From positions 62,001 to 126,000 of the forward strand of contig NZ_UWNY01000001.1 of assembly GCF_900604285.1 (NCBI RefSeq): DNA of 64,000 bases, written 5' to 3'. The notes below the pieces were generated by a model. The model saw nothing but the letters and a program-made list of their open reading frames with translations. It did not search any database and was not told the DNA's origin. The DNA comes from Varibaculum vaginae (GTDB taxonomy: Bacteria > Actinomycetota > Actinomycetes > Actinomycetales > Actinomycetaceae). This document shows, piece after piece, positions 25,692 to 33,789 of the stretch. Position numbers and translations under genes: made by a program. Position 1 is the first letter of the stretch. The number at the start of each line of letters is the position of its first letter.

Positions 25692-25812
25692 AAACACTCC
25701 GGGGATCCCAATTTTCTCGCTTCAGCGAGAATAGGGAGTTATAACAGAAGACTAAAAACATGTTTCCGACTAAAAGATGCTGGCAGTGCGCGTGTCCCGT
25801 TCGTATCTTTTA
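25684..25812 (+). repeat. Dispersed repeat family 2, copy B
   Basis: The same order of landmarks as 22855-22990: CTCGCTAAAA, CACTCCGGGGATCCC, hairpin TTCTCGCT-TC-AGCGAGAA, ATAGGGAG, ACAGAAGACTA, TGTTTCCGACTA, AAAAGATG pairing with ATCTTTT at the end. Its first bases include the TAA stop of the MFS gene, so the repeat joins directly to the coding region. It is in direct orientation with copy A, 2.8 kb apart. Confidence 0.8.
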
Positions 25813-25840
25813 GCGCCCGCTAGCCTCACGCGCTCCTTTC

Positions 25841-25909
25841 GCCCAGGAATTCGGAAAATGCCAAGGAATTTTCCGAATTCCTCTGCCACCGCGCCCACTC
25901 GGATAAAAC
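25841..25909 (+). repeat. Dispersed palindromic repeat family 1, copy C
   Basis: The inner stem is 15 bp perfect (25845-25859 with 25868-25882, AGGAATTCGGAAAAT) with an 8-nt loop, preceded by CGCCC and followed by CTGCCACCGCGCCCACTCGGATAAAAC. The outer arms are degenerate in this copy. The remainder of 25910-26093 holds no gene or recognised site. Confidence 0.7.
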
Positions 25910-26093
25910 GTAGCCCTACGGTAATAAGTTTTTCGCAGACATTCTTTCCATCACCATCACGCCTACTCCCCCCCTCCTAAACTCCAACAAAAGCCCTCTC
26001 CTGCGTATTTGCGTACCTAAAAATGGAGGGAAAGGTGGGGGAGGATAAATCCATGAGTGGAAAACCTAAGGGGAAAAAGAGAAAAATAGAGTT

Positions 26094-26870
26094 ATGTCTG
26101 CAAGTGGCTTTGGCCCCGAAGTTCTTGAGCTCGCATTTCGGGTAGTCGATGTAACCGGAGTATTTTGCGCCGCAGTAATCGGTGCAAAACTCGCTCGTGA
26201 GCGCCGTTTTGACGCGGTAGGATTTGCGACCCTCGCGGTCATTTCCGCCCTGGGCGGTGGAATGGCCCGAGACGTATTACTCCAGCAAATTCCGGTAGCC
26301 TTCACCGACCCCTTTTACCTAGGCGGCGCTCTCTCGGGAGCAACCGTAGCTTTTTTCTGGCGCTTGGAATCCAAATGGACTAATCGCCTGATAACTGTAG
26401 CCGATGCTCTCTGTCTAGGGTGTTGGGCTGCCACTGGCGCTCAAAAAACTCTCGCCCTAGGGTTGGGGATACTACCCGCAATGATGATGGGACTAACTAC
26501 CGCTGTAGGCGGAAGTATCATTCGCGACGTCATGGTGGGAAAAATTCCCAAGATCTTTGGGGGCGCTAATCTTTATGCCACCCCCGCTGCCACCTCCGCG
26601 GTAATAATGGTAGTGTTTTTCAAGCTAGATATGCCAGTGCTCGGAATGGCACTCTCGATTATTTCCGCACTGATTTTCATACTTTTGTCGCAGTGGCGAG
26701 GATGGGTGCTTCCCGAGGCGCCGGATCTTAGGATTACGCTAACTCCCCGCCAGCTTCGGCATTTATTACGGTTGGGAGCCAGCCGTTCTGAGAGCGCTAA
26801 ATGCACGCCTCCAGAAGCTAAAGAAAAAAGTAGCAAGAGTAGCAACCGGAACGATTCCCCTGACGAGTAG
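26094..26870 (+). CDS. UPF0126/TRIC-type membrane protein (YicG-like)
   Basis: A 258-residue membrane protein with two homologous three-helix UPF0126 repeats. Each has the family motif GGxxRDV: SALGGGMARDVLLQQIP in the first, VGGSIIRDVMVGKIPKIF in the second. Prokaryotic members are related to trimeric intracellular cation (TRIC) channels; some, such as YicG, have been linked to glycine uptake. The C-terminal 50 residues are hydrophilic (Ser, Lys, Glu). No operon partner is apparent. The substrate cannot be settled from sequence. Confidence 0.85.
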   Translation: MSASGFGPEVLELAFRVVDVTGVFCAAVIGAKLARERRFDAVGFATLAVISALGGGMARDVLLQQIPVAFTDPFYLGGALSGATVAFFWRLESKWTNRLITVADALCLGCWAATGAQKTLALGLGILPAMMMGLTTAVGGSIIRDVMVGKIPKIFGGANLYATPAATSAVIMVVFFKLDMPVLGMALSIISALIFILLSQWRGWVLPEAPDLRITLTPRQLRHLLRLGASRSESAKCTPPEAKEKSSKSSNRNDSPDE

Positions 26871-26917
26871 GTAGATCGGGAAAATCCGAAAAGTAACCAA
26901 GTCCCCGAGTGCCTGAG

Positions 26918-28036
26918 CTAAATGACTGACAGTTGGGAGCCGATAGCTAACCCCAATAGGTAAGTTGCCCCCGCTGCTCCATAGCCAATCAACAATTGCC
27001 GCAATGCCTTAGGCGCCGGATCTGTCCCCGAAAGTAATCCTACGATTCCTCCAACGATTATTAGCGCCACCCCCACGAGAACTACCGCAGCTATCGCACC
27101 GTGCAGGAGCGAAAGCGGCAACAGGAACGGAAAGAGCGGAACAAACGCCCCGATAGCAAAGAAAGTAAATGAAGAAATAGCAGCCTTCATACCGGTTCCG
27201 ATTTCTTCATATTCCCGATTAGCCGACGCGATATAGGCGTGACCACCAGTCTTAATCTTAGTAAAGGCGGCTTCAGCCTTGCGGTCGGCAGTCTCGGCAT
27301 CATCCCCACGCGCCCTAAATACCAACGCCAGTTCATTTTGGTTCATATTCAACTTATCGATAGCGTGTTCAGATTCGGGATCCGGTGAAGAGGAAGCCAA
27401 AAGTTCAGTTTGCGAACGCACCGAAACGTATTCCCCGGCACCCATGGAGAGGGCGCCAGACAACAACCCCGCCAGACCGGTAACGATAATGGCAGTTTTA
27501 GAAACTCCGGTACCGAAAATTCCCAGGATTAGGGCGCAGGTAGACACTAAACCATCGTTTACCCCGAAAACTGCCGCCCGGAAGCTACCGGAGATAGTGG
27601 CGCGTTGACGGGCAGCCAACCCACGCACCACTTCGGAATGAATTTTTTCATCCGCCACGATTTCCTTGGGAACATCTAGGTCTGCCTCGTAGTCATGACG
27701 CTGCTCAGCCCGCTGCATCATCGCCAACATAAAGATGGTTCCAAAAATTCGGGTGAAAAAGTTGAGTAGTCGCGAGCGCAGGCTTGCCCGCGGGATAGGT
27801 AGCGCATCTTCGCCCAGTAAATTTAGCCAATACTCCTCGTGACGTTCCTCGGCCATCGATAGCTCTTGCAGGACTTCTCGTTCATCACCACTGCGCCGGC
27901 GGGACAAGTAACGATAGGTATCAGCTTCTAGGCGTTCTTCTGCGAGATACTTTCGCCAACGTCGCAACTGTTTCTTGGACGCGGAGGATGTCTGAGAATT
28001 GCCAGCGCCTATGCCTTTATCAGTAGATTTAGCCAT
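26918..28036 (-). CDS. Ferritin-like/VIT1-CCC1 iron or manganese transporter (MbfA-like)
   Basis: The N-terminal 120 residues form a ferritin-like helical domain with EERLEADTYRYL and SMAEERHEEYW supplying Glu and His iron ligands. The C-terminal 230 residues are a VIT1/CCC1 transporter with GVNDGLVSTCALILGIFG and GALSMGAGEYVSVRSQ, and about five membrane helices. This is the MbfA architecture, which exports or sequesters iron under oxidative stress. A TTG start at 28063 is possible, but the ATG at 28036 overlaps the upstream gene's stop by eight bases and is preferred. It is co-transcribed with the small protein before it. Confidence 0.88.
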   Translation of the reverse strand: MAKSTDKGIGAGNSQTSSASKKQLRRWRKYLAEERLEADTYRYLSRRRSGDEREVLQELSMAEERHEEYWLNLLGEDALPIPRASLRSRLLNFFTRIFGTIFMLAMMQRAEQRHDYEADLDVPKEIVADEKIHSEVVRGLAARQRATISGSFRAAVFGVNDGLVSTCALILGIFGTGVSKTAIIVTGLAGLLSGALSMGAGEYVSVRSQTELLASSSPDPESEHAIDKLNMNQNELALVFRARGDDAETADRKAEAAFTKIKTGGHAYIASANREYEEIGTGMKAAISSFTFFAIGAFVPLFPFLLPLSLLHGAIAAVVLVGVALIIVGGIVGLLSGTDPAPKALRQLLIGYGAAGATYLLGLAIGSQLSVI

Positions 28037-28361
28037 TTTGGAGGCGAGAATCCGGACCTTCAACGGTTATTTCTTCGATTTCAACATCCACGAACTCCGG
28101 GTTTGTTTTATCAGAGGAAGCTACTCCGAAAATCCGCTCTTTAACCACATCCGCAATCTTGTCAGTAACAGCTTCACCTTGGCGACGAAAAATCTCGGAA
28201 GCCTTTTGTTTCGTAGCCTCTCCCGCCCGGCGTACCTGCGGATTGGAAGTAACCGCATTAACGGTTTTAGCAACCCCACCCTCCGGGTTTTCTCGCACTT
28301 CGCGACGAACTAGGGCAATACCTGCGCCGATACCGAGGACGGTTAGGAGTTTCTTTCCCAC
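28029..28361 (-). CDS. Small YtxH-like hypothetical protein
   Basis: A roughly 110-residue protein with a short N-terminal hydrophobic segment (KKLLTVLGIGAGIALVRRE), a Lys/Ala/Glu-rich amphipathic middle and an acidic C-terminal tail (EFVDVEIEEITVE). The pattern resembles YtxH-like stress-associated proteins, but no firm family can be named. Two GTG starts compete: 28370, inside a GAAAG site, and 28361, with AAAGG eight bases upstream. The latter is preferred. It overlaps the downstream ferritin/VIT1 gene by eight bases and so is translationally coupled to it. Confidence 0.65.
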   Translation of the reverse strand: MGKKLLTVLGIGAGIALVRREVRENPEGGVAKTVNAVTSNPQVRRAGEATKQKASEIFRRQGEAVTDKIADVVKERIFGVASSDKTNPEFVDVEIEEITVEGPDSRLQNG

Positions 28362-28513
28362 GGCTATCACCTTTCAAATTGACGAGAATAAGCTTTCCTT
28401 ATTCTATCTCAAGCGTGAAGAGAGCAGCGATTGTCTATTGTTGGGAATTACCCTTAAGTAAATTCCGTATTTTTTCACAACATATTTTATGTTTCGCGGT
28501 TTACGGTGGATAC

Positions 28514-29341
28514 ATGAGCAAGATTAGGATCGACACTTCCCGAGGCATCGACTTGGCAGCCGACTTCGTAGTGCCGGTGGATTCCTGCAAATGCGCGGTG
28601 GTATTTGCGCATTCTTTCCTGCTTGACCGCCACGGCCTAGGCTGGTTCGATGTTTTCGCAAAATCCTATCGCAGCGCTGGTTACGCAACTTTGCAACTGG
28701 ATTTTTCTGGCTGTGGAGACAGCTCAGACGATGTGATTTGTGTAGAGAATCAGATTGATGATTTGAAGGCGGTTTGCGGCTGGCTCTCAGAGCGAGGTTT
28801 CGAGCGGATCATCTTGCACGCCGATGGTTCTGGGGCATTGTCGGCTTTACGTGCGGTTACGGATAAAGTTCAGGCGCTGGTACTGACAGCACCCATTTTA
28901 GGTCCGGCCGAGGTTTCCTGGGAAGACGTGTTTTCTTCCTCCCAACTAGCAGAGTTAGAGCGCGTGGGACGTACTCGTATCCCCAATGATCAGGGAGCTT
29001 CGCGACCATATTTTGTAGTTGGGAAACAAACCTTGGGGGAATTAACCATGGTTGACACCGAAAAACTACTGCAAGATATCTCCCTCCCGACTCTATTTGT
29101 AGTTGATCCCCAGACACTCGCCTCTCAATGGTTTGCCCCACTTGTAGATGATCCCCGGTCATTACTACCACCCAGTTGTGAGCTGTTGTTCCTAGACAAG
29201 CTCAGCCTGTATGGTGAGCTACCTGCTAACTACGGCAAAGCTGACTATGCATATCCCGATGCAGAAAAGGTTGATTTTCTTCGCGAACAGGTAGTTTCCT
29301 GGGTTACCCGCGTAGTTCCCCCTTGTCAGGAAATGACCTAA
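28514..29341 (+). CDS. Alpha/beta-hydrolase-like protein, nucleophile apparently missing
   Basis: A 275-residue protein with the alpha/beta-hydrolase layout: oxyanion strand AVVFAHSFLLDRHG, the YATLQLDFSGCGDSSDD turn, and central strand IILHADGSGALSALRAV. In active members this strand ends in GxSxG with Ser as nucleophile. Here the aligned residues read A-D-G-S-G, placing Gly where Ser is expected and Ser one position later. The enzyme may be inactive or use the displaced Ser. The frame is open from 28379, but the ATG at 28514 with GGTGG upstream matches the domain start. Confidence 0.7.
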   Translation: MSKIRIDTSRGIDLAADFVVPVDSCKCAVVFAHSFLLDRHGLGWFDVFAKSYRSAGYATLQLDFSGCGDSSDDVICVENQIDDLKAVCGWLSERGFERIILHADGSGALSALRAVTDKVQALVLTAPILGPAEVSWEDVFSSSQLAELERVGRTRIPNDQGASRPYFVVGKQTLGELTMVDTEKLLQDISLPTLFVVDPQTLASQWFAPLVDDPRSLLPPSCELLFLDKLSLYGELPANYGKADYAYPDAEKVDFLREQVVSWVTRVVPPCQEMT

Positions 29342-29497
29342 TCCGAAACAGAAAGTTTTTTCATCTTCGCAAGTGTTTAGATCCCGGGGAGTTTCTATGT
29401 AAAGGCATTAAAACTCTACACTCCCTCACTACCTGCAGATTTTACCAAACATGAAGCTAACTCTCAGGTTCGTTTATATTATTTTTCAGACAGATAT

Positions 29498-29521
29498 CTT
29501 ATTGTTATCAGCAGCAATAAG
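29498..29521. repeat. Inverted repeat in the gap before the second EIIA
   Basis: CTTATTG and CAATAAG form a 7-bp stem with a 10-nt loop in AT-rich sequence. The function is unknown. Apart from this and the next hairpin, the 361-bp gap 29342-29702 shows nothing coding. Confidence 0.35.
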
Positions 29522-29574
29522 GATTAAGCGTTGATCGTTTGATATCTCCTTATTTGCTTGAGATGGGGAACATA

Positions 29575-29613
29575 AGTGGGGGCGGATTCCAATGGAATCC
29601 GCCCCCACTTTTC
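29575..29613 (+). terminator. Strong bidirectional-type hairpin terminator
   Basis: AGTGGGGGCGGATTCCA pairs perfectly with TGGAATCCGCCCCCACT around a single A, followed by TTTCG. The U-run is short. It lies between the convergent hydrolase-like gene and the second EIIA gene. Confidence 0.75.
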
Positions 29614-29702
29614 GTCTATGATGCCCGACATGGCAGCTTGACGCTCGTATAAGGAAATAGTTTTCAGAGCCGATCACGGCGCTATTTTCAGTGGTTCACA
29701 AG

Positions 29703-30194
29703 CTAAACAGAGTCATTAGTGACCGGGCCAGCGATTTCAAAGAGTAAATCCCCGACTTCAACTTGGTTACCTTCTGGGCGCAGATTTTCCAGATCCAAAG
29801 GCGTAGAGTCGAGTACCACCACCGGACATAGCGGGGAATAGTTTGCCTTTTCAATCCGTTTAACCGAGAAAGAAGTTACGGGGTCACCGACTTTTAGTAT
29901 TTCATTTTCTTGGGCATGACAAGTAAACCCGTCCCCACGCATCTTTACAGTGTCAATCCCCAGATGCACCAATACAGTCTGGTCTCCATCGGCAATCATA
30001 AAAGCGTGCGGAAACAACTTAATTAGCCTGCCAGAAATAGGCGCTACCGCAGTTAGCTCCTGAGCTTGGGGGAGCGGACACACCGCAATCCCTGCACCCA
30101 CAATCATCCCGGAGAACACCAAGTCTGGTACCTGACGCAGCCCCACTAGCCGCCCAGGAATTGGCGAACACACCTGCAAGGATGGTTCCTCCAT
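29703..30194 (-). CDS. Second PTS glucose-type EIIA protein
   Basis: A 163-residue EIIA of the glucose superfamily with the phosphorylatable His77 in LVHLGIDTV and the auxiliary His63 in FPHAFMI. It is clearly divergent from the EIIA at 9624-10100 (for example PIPGRLVGLRQVPD at the N-terminus), so the two are old paralogues rather than a recent duplication. It stands alone, with no PTS genes or regulator nearby. Both EIIAs presumably serve different sugar permeases encoded elsewhere, or one has a regulatory role. Confidence 0.9.
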   Translation of the reverse strand: MEEPSLQVCSPIPGRLVGLRQVPDLVFSGMIVGAGIAVCPLPQAQELTAVAPISGRLIKLFPHAFMIADGDQTVLVHLGIDTVKMRGDGFTCHAQENEILKVGDPVTSFSVKRIEKANYSPLCPVVVLDSTPLDLENLRPEGNQVEVGDLLFEIAGPVTNDSV

Positions 30195-30369
30195 GCTTCA
30201 CCTCAATCCCAAAAGAAGAACTACCTTTCTAACCAGCCTAGCCCGACCCGCATCTTTACGGAAACCTAAACTTTCAAATAACTGACAAAGAAATCAACTC
30301 AGAGCAAATATTCATAGTTAGCCTCAGCAAGCTTCTCTCAATATTCACCGACAACACGAACACCAGGAA

Positions 30370-31050
30370 TTACCCCAGATTGGCAGCAGCCGCCAGCATT
30401 TTTTCTATCTCTACACGATATCTTCCGTCAGAATTCCGGATTTCCCCACTGTCTTCTAGATAGGTTTTCAAGAATTTTTCTAGCGGCCTCCCTAAGCCCT
30501 TCCCCACAAGCTGTCCGGTAAGAGCATCGATTCCCGCGTGAGCTCGTCCTCCGAAACTGAGAAGCCACATATCCTCTCCTACCGGAACGTTCACACTCAG
30601 GCGCGGCATTGCGAAAGGAAAATCAAGATGTTTGGCTCCTAGGCGCCGATAGAACTGCCAACGCCGCTGAGGATCTCCTCGGTCCTCCGAAGATGTATGA
30701 AGCCGTGGATCCTCAATTTCTCCCAGGATTAACAGAGGATTATTACGAGATTCCAGATAGGAAATCGTTTGCTGGAAAAGTTGGGATCCTACTCCATGTC
30801 CACGAGTACGGGGACTAACCGCCAACCAACTCAAAAGGGTAACTTCGCTGGTTGCCGGCCATGCGATTGCCGCCCCTAGGGGACGGGCACCCTCCCATGC
30901 AGAAAAAGTTTGAAACTGGTTCTCCTGCAGCTGAGCGATTAAAGCTTGCGTCTCCCCCAGTTCTTCAGGACCGAAAGCAGTTTCTAAAAGTTCATGCACC
31001 AGGACTTCAGGCTGCCCTGGCGCCAGGTGGTTTTGATACTCGATTTGCAC
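30370..31050 (-). CDS. GNAT family N-acetyltransferase
   Basis: A 226-residue protein whose central region has GNAT features: strand AIAWPATSEVTLLSWLAVSP and the acetyl-CoA loop RTRGHGVGSQLFQQTI (R-x-x-G-x-G form), followed by PLLILGEIEDP. The C-terminal 70 residues (LSVNVPVGEDMWLLSFG) are not part of the core fold and resemble those of uncharacterised actinobacterial GNATs. The substrate is unknown. It has no evident operon partner. Confidence 0.75.
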   Translation of the reverse strand: MQIEYQNHLAPGQPEVLVHELLETAFGPEELGETQALIAQLQENQFQTFSAWEGARPLGAAIAWPATSEVTLLSWLAVSPRTRGHGVGSQLFQQTISYLESRNNPLLILGEIEDPRLHTSSEDRGDPQRRWQFYRRLGAKHLDFPFAMPRLSVNVPVGEDMWLLSFGGRAHAGIDALTGQLVGKGLGRPLEKFLKTYLEDSGEIRNSDGRYRVEIEKMLAAAANLG

Positions 31051-31204
31051 CCCTCAACCCTAGCCCACAAACCAGCCTTTAGCTTTCCAATGTGAATAGT
31101 GCAGTAAAAAAATAGCGGAACCCCTATTTAGATTCTGACACTACTGCCATTGTTCTCTTTACCAACCGTGCCCGCTGATACTACTGATACCGAACCGGAA
31201 AGTT

Positions 31205-31768
31205 CTAAACTTCATAATCAAAACGATCAATATCGCCCTTAGAATCCACGTGGCTCTCAGCCAGAAAATCCATCTGGCGCAGCCCCTTCATCGAGGCCAC
31301 TATCGATATCGGAAAACTTACTACATCCTGGTTGAAGATACTTATATTGTTGTTAACAATCCTTTTGGCTGCAGCCAGTTGTTCATTCTCATCATCAATC
31401 TGGTTTTGCAAATTTACAAACTCATCCGAAGATCGCAATTGTGGATAGGCTTCTGCTAGCGCATAGATCCGCCCCAAAACCTGTTCCTGGCTTTCGATTA
31501 CTTTATTGAAGTCTTTAATGCTTACTCCTGTTCTAAGCTGCACCAAATCAGAGAAAGTAGTTTTTTCGTGCCTGGCGAAGCTTTTTGCGACCTTCAGCAT
31601 CTCAGAAATAGTGTCATAACGTTTCGCCAATGCAATATCTACATTCTTCTTTGACTCCGCAATGATCACTCTGTACCTATTCAGTCTATTTGAGGTCTTA
31701 ATAAAACTGAACAATACAATTAAGATTACCGCTCCAATAGCTAAGAAATAAACATAGTAATTATCCAA
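31205..31768 (-). CDS. LemA family protein
   Basis: A 187-residue protein with an N-terminal membrane helix (YFLAIGAVILIVLFSFI), then the LemA domain: NRLNRYRVIIAESKKNVDIA, ALAEAYPQLRSSDEFVNLQ and NNNISIFNQDVVSFP. LemA proteins have a short outside tail and a long helical domain; their biochemical role is unknown. It follows a DUF3137 gene by 10 nt on the same strand, a pairing seen in many Firmicutes and Actinobacteria, so the two likely act together in the envelope. The local base composition is visibly AT-richer than neighbours such as rpoB or argS. Confidence 0.88.
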   Translation of the reverse strand: MDNYYVYFLAIGAVILIVLFSFIKTSNRLNRYRVIIAESKKNVDIALAKRYDTISEMLKVAKSFARHEKTTFSDLVQLRTGVSIKDFNKVIESQEQVLGRIYALAEAYPQLRSSDEFVNLQNQIDDENEQLAAAKRIVNNNISIFNQDVVSFPISIVASMKGLRQMDFLAESHVDSKGDIDRFDYEV

Positions 31769-31778
31769 AGTAGCTCCT

Positions 31779-32732
31779 CTACGCCTTTTCTATAAATATA
31801 TCGATTAAATCATAAAAGTCTGCCAACAATTTCCGGACTTTTTCATACTCATTTGCAATTGAAATATCTTCAATTGCTTTCCGACTAGTAGGCGTGGAAA
31901 ATAGCCAACGCCCAGAATCAAAACCAAGAACAATATATTCCCCAGCTACATATAGAGAAATAGGCATTTTTTGCGCCCAATTATTCAAAATAGTTATCAC
32001 ATTTGGATCCAAAATTAACCGTGCATAAAATTCGTCTGTTGAAAATATCGAATAGGCGTCATTAAATTCCAGAGATTCGGTTTGAATCTCCACTTCATCT
32101 TTTTCCCTGTCCCCGTAACGCCCGTGAGCTTTAGAATTCCCCCATCTTTTCCCGATTACAGGGACTATCCTTAAACGCCCCTTCACCTTGGTTGGTAACC
32201 TAACTAAGAATACTTGCCCGTAGAAATCGGTTACCTTAATACTCTTCTTGGTATTGTGTCTCTCATAGTGCCAAGACTGCATATTGGTAAATTCTGTTTT
32301 ATATTTGTCAGCAAAGGTTATATGGCAGCTAGATGAGCATCTGTGGGATTTTGGAAGTATGCAGTCGTAAAAACCTCTATCAAAACCTTCCAAATAGTTT
32401 AACGTAGTGCCCGGAAATACAGTTTGTAAAAGTGGCGACAAGAAATTATTAACATAGGATTCATCGAGATCAGTCTGGTTTTTATCGTTGGGATTAGTGA
32501 ACACCCACCAGGCTATAGCTACAAAAAGAAGCGGGTAATAGGTGGTGCGTAAAAGCGACATAACCAGAATTACCATTACGATAAATCTGACACTGAGCGG
32601 ATTAAAGGTTTTAGTTTTCATATCCGCTTTTACCTGCTGTAGCCTATTTTGCATTTCGGGAGAGTTCTCAAGCTGAGCAATTTTTTTCGCAGTTTCCGGA
32701 TCAGTAAAAACATTCTGGTGTTTCTCGGTCAC
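31779..32732 (-). CDS. DUF3137 domain membrane protein
   Basis: A protein of about 317 residues with two adjacent hydrophobic segments (FIVMVILVMSLLRTTYYPLLF and AIAWWVFTN) and a long soluble region containing FYGQVFLVRLP, DAYSIFSTDEFYARLIL and YVAGEYIVLGFDSGRWLF, which match my recollection of DUF3137. The molecular role is unknown; genes of this family commonly sit beside lemA, as here. The frame is open to 32786. A GTG at 32732 with GAGG nine bases upstream is a better start than the first codon, which has no ribosome site. The AT-rich composition is shared with lemA. Confidence 0.7.
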   Translation of the reverse strand: MTEKHQNVFTDPETAKKIAQLENSPEMQNRLQQVKADMKTKTFNPLSVRFIVMVILVMSLLRTTYYPLLFVAIAWWVFTNPNDKNQTDLDESYVNNFLSPLLQTVFPGTTLNYLEGFDRGFYDCILPKSHRCSSSCHITFADKYKTEFTNMQSWHYERHNTKKSIKVTDFYGQVFLVRLPTKVKGRLRIVPVIGKRWGNSKAHGRYGDREKDEVEIQTESLEFNDAYSIFSTDEFYARLILDPNVITILNNWAQKMPISLYVAGEYIVLGFDSGRWLFSTPTSRKAIEDISIANEYEKVRKLLADFYDLIDIFIEKA

Positions 32733-32786
32733 TTCTATCACCCTCACAACCGAATTAACCGCTATCGCCAAGAATGATTTACACAA

Positions 32787-33290
32787 TAGAAAATTCGGTT
32801 CCGTATTCTTCTACCGTTATTAGGCTAGCTATACCAGGCCGGGTTTAGTTTATATTCCCAAACCTAAGCCTTCAATACTTTTAAAGATTTTTTATCTCCT
32901 ACATGCATATATTTACTGGTTGAGTTATTATGCGAATTAGCTTTTACCCAAGTTTCCTGACGCTCTGTTTTATAAGTTTCCGGTCTTCCGCTTTCGATGG
33001 ATGTCAAAATACACTATCTTTTGACGGAATTTTCTATGACAATCGCGTCTTCGCTTCCTCAAGCAACTAAAAATTTCGCTTTAGAAGCAGGTTTTTCGTT
33101 TTATTCCCTTACTTATTTGTTTCCGGCTTTAACTAGGCGGATAACAAGTTGGCTGCGGCCGGAAAAATGGGGGGGGTAACGAGTGCTGCGTCCCACCTTT
33201 CGCAGTGACTTGCGAATAGCTACTATTTTGCGGTTAGGAACAGTTTTAGGTATTAACTCAAGATTGAGATCAGGGCTTTGAGAATTGGAA
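32787..33290. other. AT-rich intergenic region without a supported gene
   Basis: About 500 bp of AT-rich sequence between the DUF3137 gene and tRNA-Arg. A 60-codon frame at 32997-33179 has no recognisable motif or ribosome site and is not called. No integrase or att-like duplication of the tRNA end was seen. Confidence 0.5.
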
Positions 33291-33329
33291 AAACCCCGTC
33301 ACCGCTGGATCGCAACGAGAACGGGGTTT
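33291..33329 (-). terminator. Terminator of tRNA-Arg
   Basis: On the minus strand AAACCCCGT and ACGGGGTTT form a 9-bp stem with a 21-nt loop, followed by UU and further U-rich sequence. The stem begins at the last base of the encoded CCA. Confidence 0.75.
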
Positions 33330-33404
33330 GGCGCGCTCGACAGGATTCGAACCTGCAACCTTCTGATCCGTAGTCAGATGCTCTATCCGTTGAGCCACGA
33401 GCGC
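33329..33404 (-). tRNA. tRNA-Arg (anticodon ACG)
   Basis: Acceptor arms GCGCTCG and CGAGCGC with discriminator G and encoded CCA (33329-33331). The anticodon stem is TCTGA/TCAGA with loop CTACGGA, reading ACG, and the T-loop is GGTTCGAATCC. A34 should be converted to inosine by TadA (16370-16948) to read CGU, CGC and CGA. It is about 1 kb from argS and argR. Confidence 0.96.
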
Positions 33405-33526
33405 ATTTGCCGCTGCCTAAGCAACTATCTCAGTTTAAAACAGAGCCGATAAGGCCTCCAAATCTGAGACAGCTTATTTAATGCGATTCACACCCGCGAC
33501 TCATGACCAGGAAAGCTACGCGCGGA

Positions 33527-33620
33527 GTCTGGGTTTTACCTCCCGCCCAAGAATTTGGAAAACATAGCTACGTTTTCCAAATTCTTATGCCCACAGCGCC
33601 CACTCGGATAAAACCCAGAC
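33527..33620 (+). repeat. Dispersed palindromic repeat family 1, copy D
   Basis: Outer arms GTCTGGGTTTTA and TAAAACCCAGAC (33527-33538 with 33609-33620) are perfectly complementary over 12 bp. The inner stem is 15 bp perfect (33549-33563 with 33572-33586, AAGAATTTGGAAAAC, loop ATAGCTAC). Between them lie CCTCCCGCCC on the left and ATGCCCACAGCGCCCACTCGG on the right. Compared with copy A, both outer and inner arms carry compensating changes. Confidence 0.85.
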
Positions 33621-33789
33621 CCCACGCTCATTGCATCGCACTCGGGTCGCGACCGGTAACGAAAAGCGTAGGGGCAGATTTATGCCGAAGGGTAGACAGA
33701 TTTCACATCAGGCTACTCGATATTCGGACACCAGGTGCTCAATCAAACAGTGGATATATCTTAGAGGTCACTACACGCGGGGCACGGCC

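Noticed and set aside
32997-33179. A 60-codon plus-strand frame before tRNA-Arg
   Set aside because: No ribosome site, no recognisable motif, and AT-rich non-coding surroundings; insufficient support.
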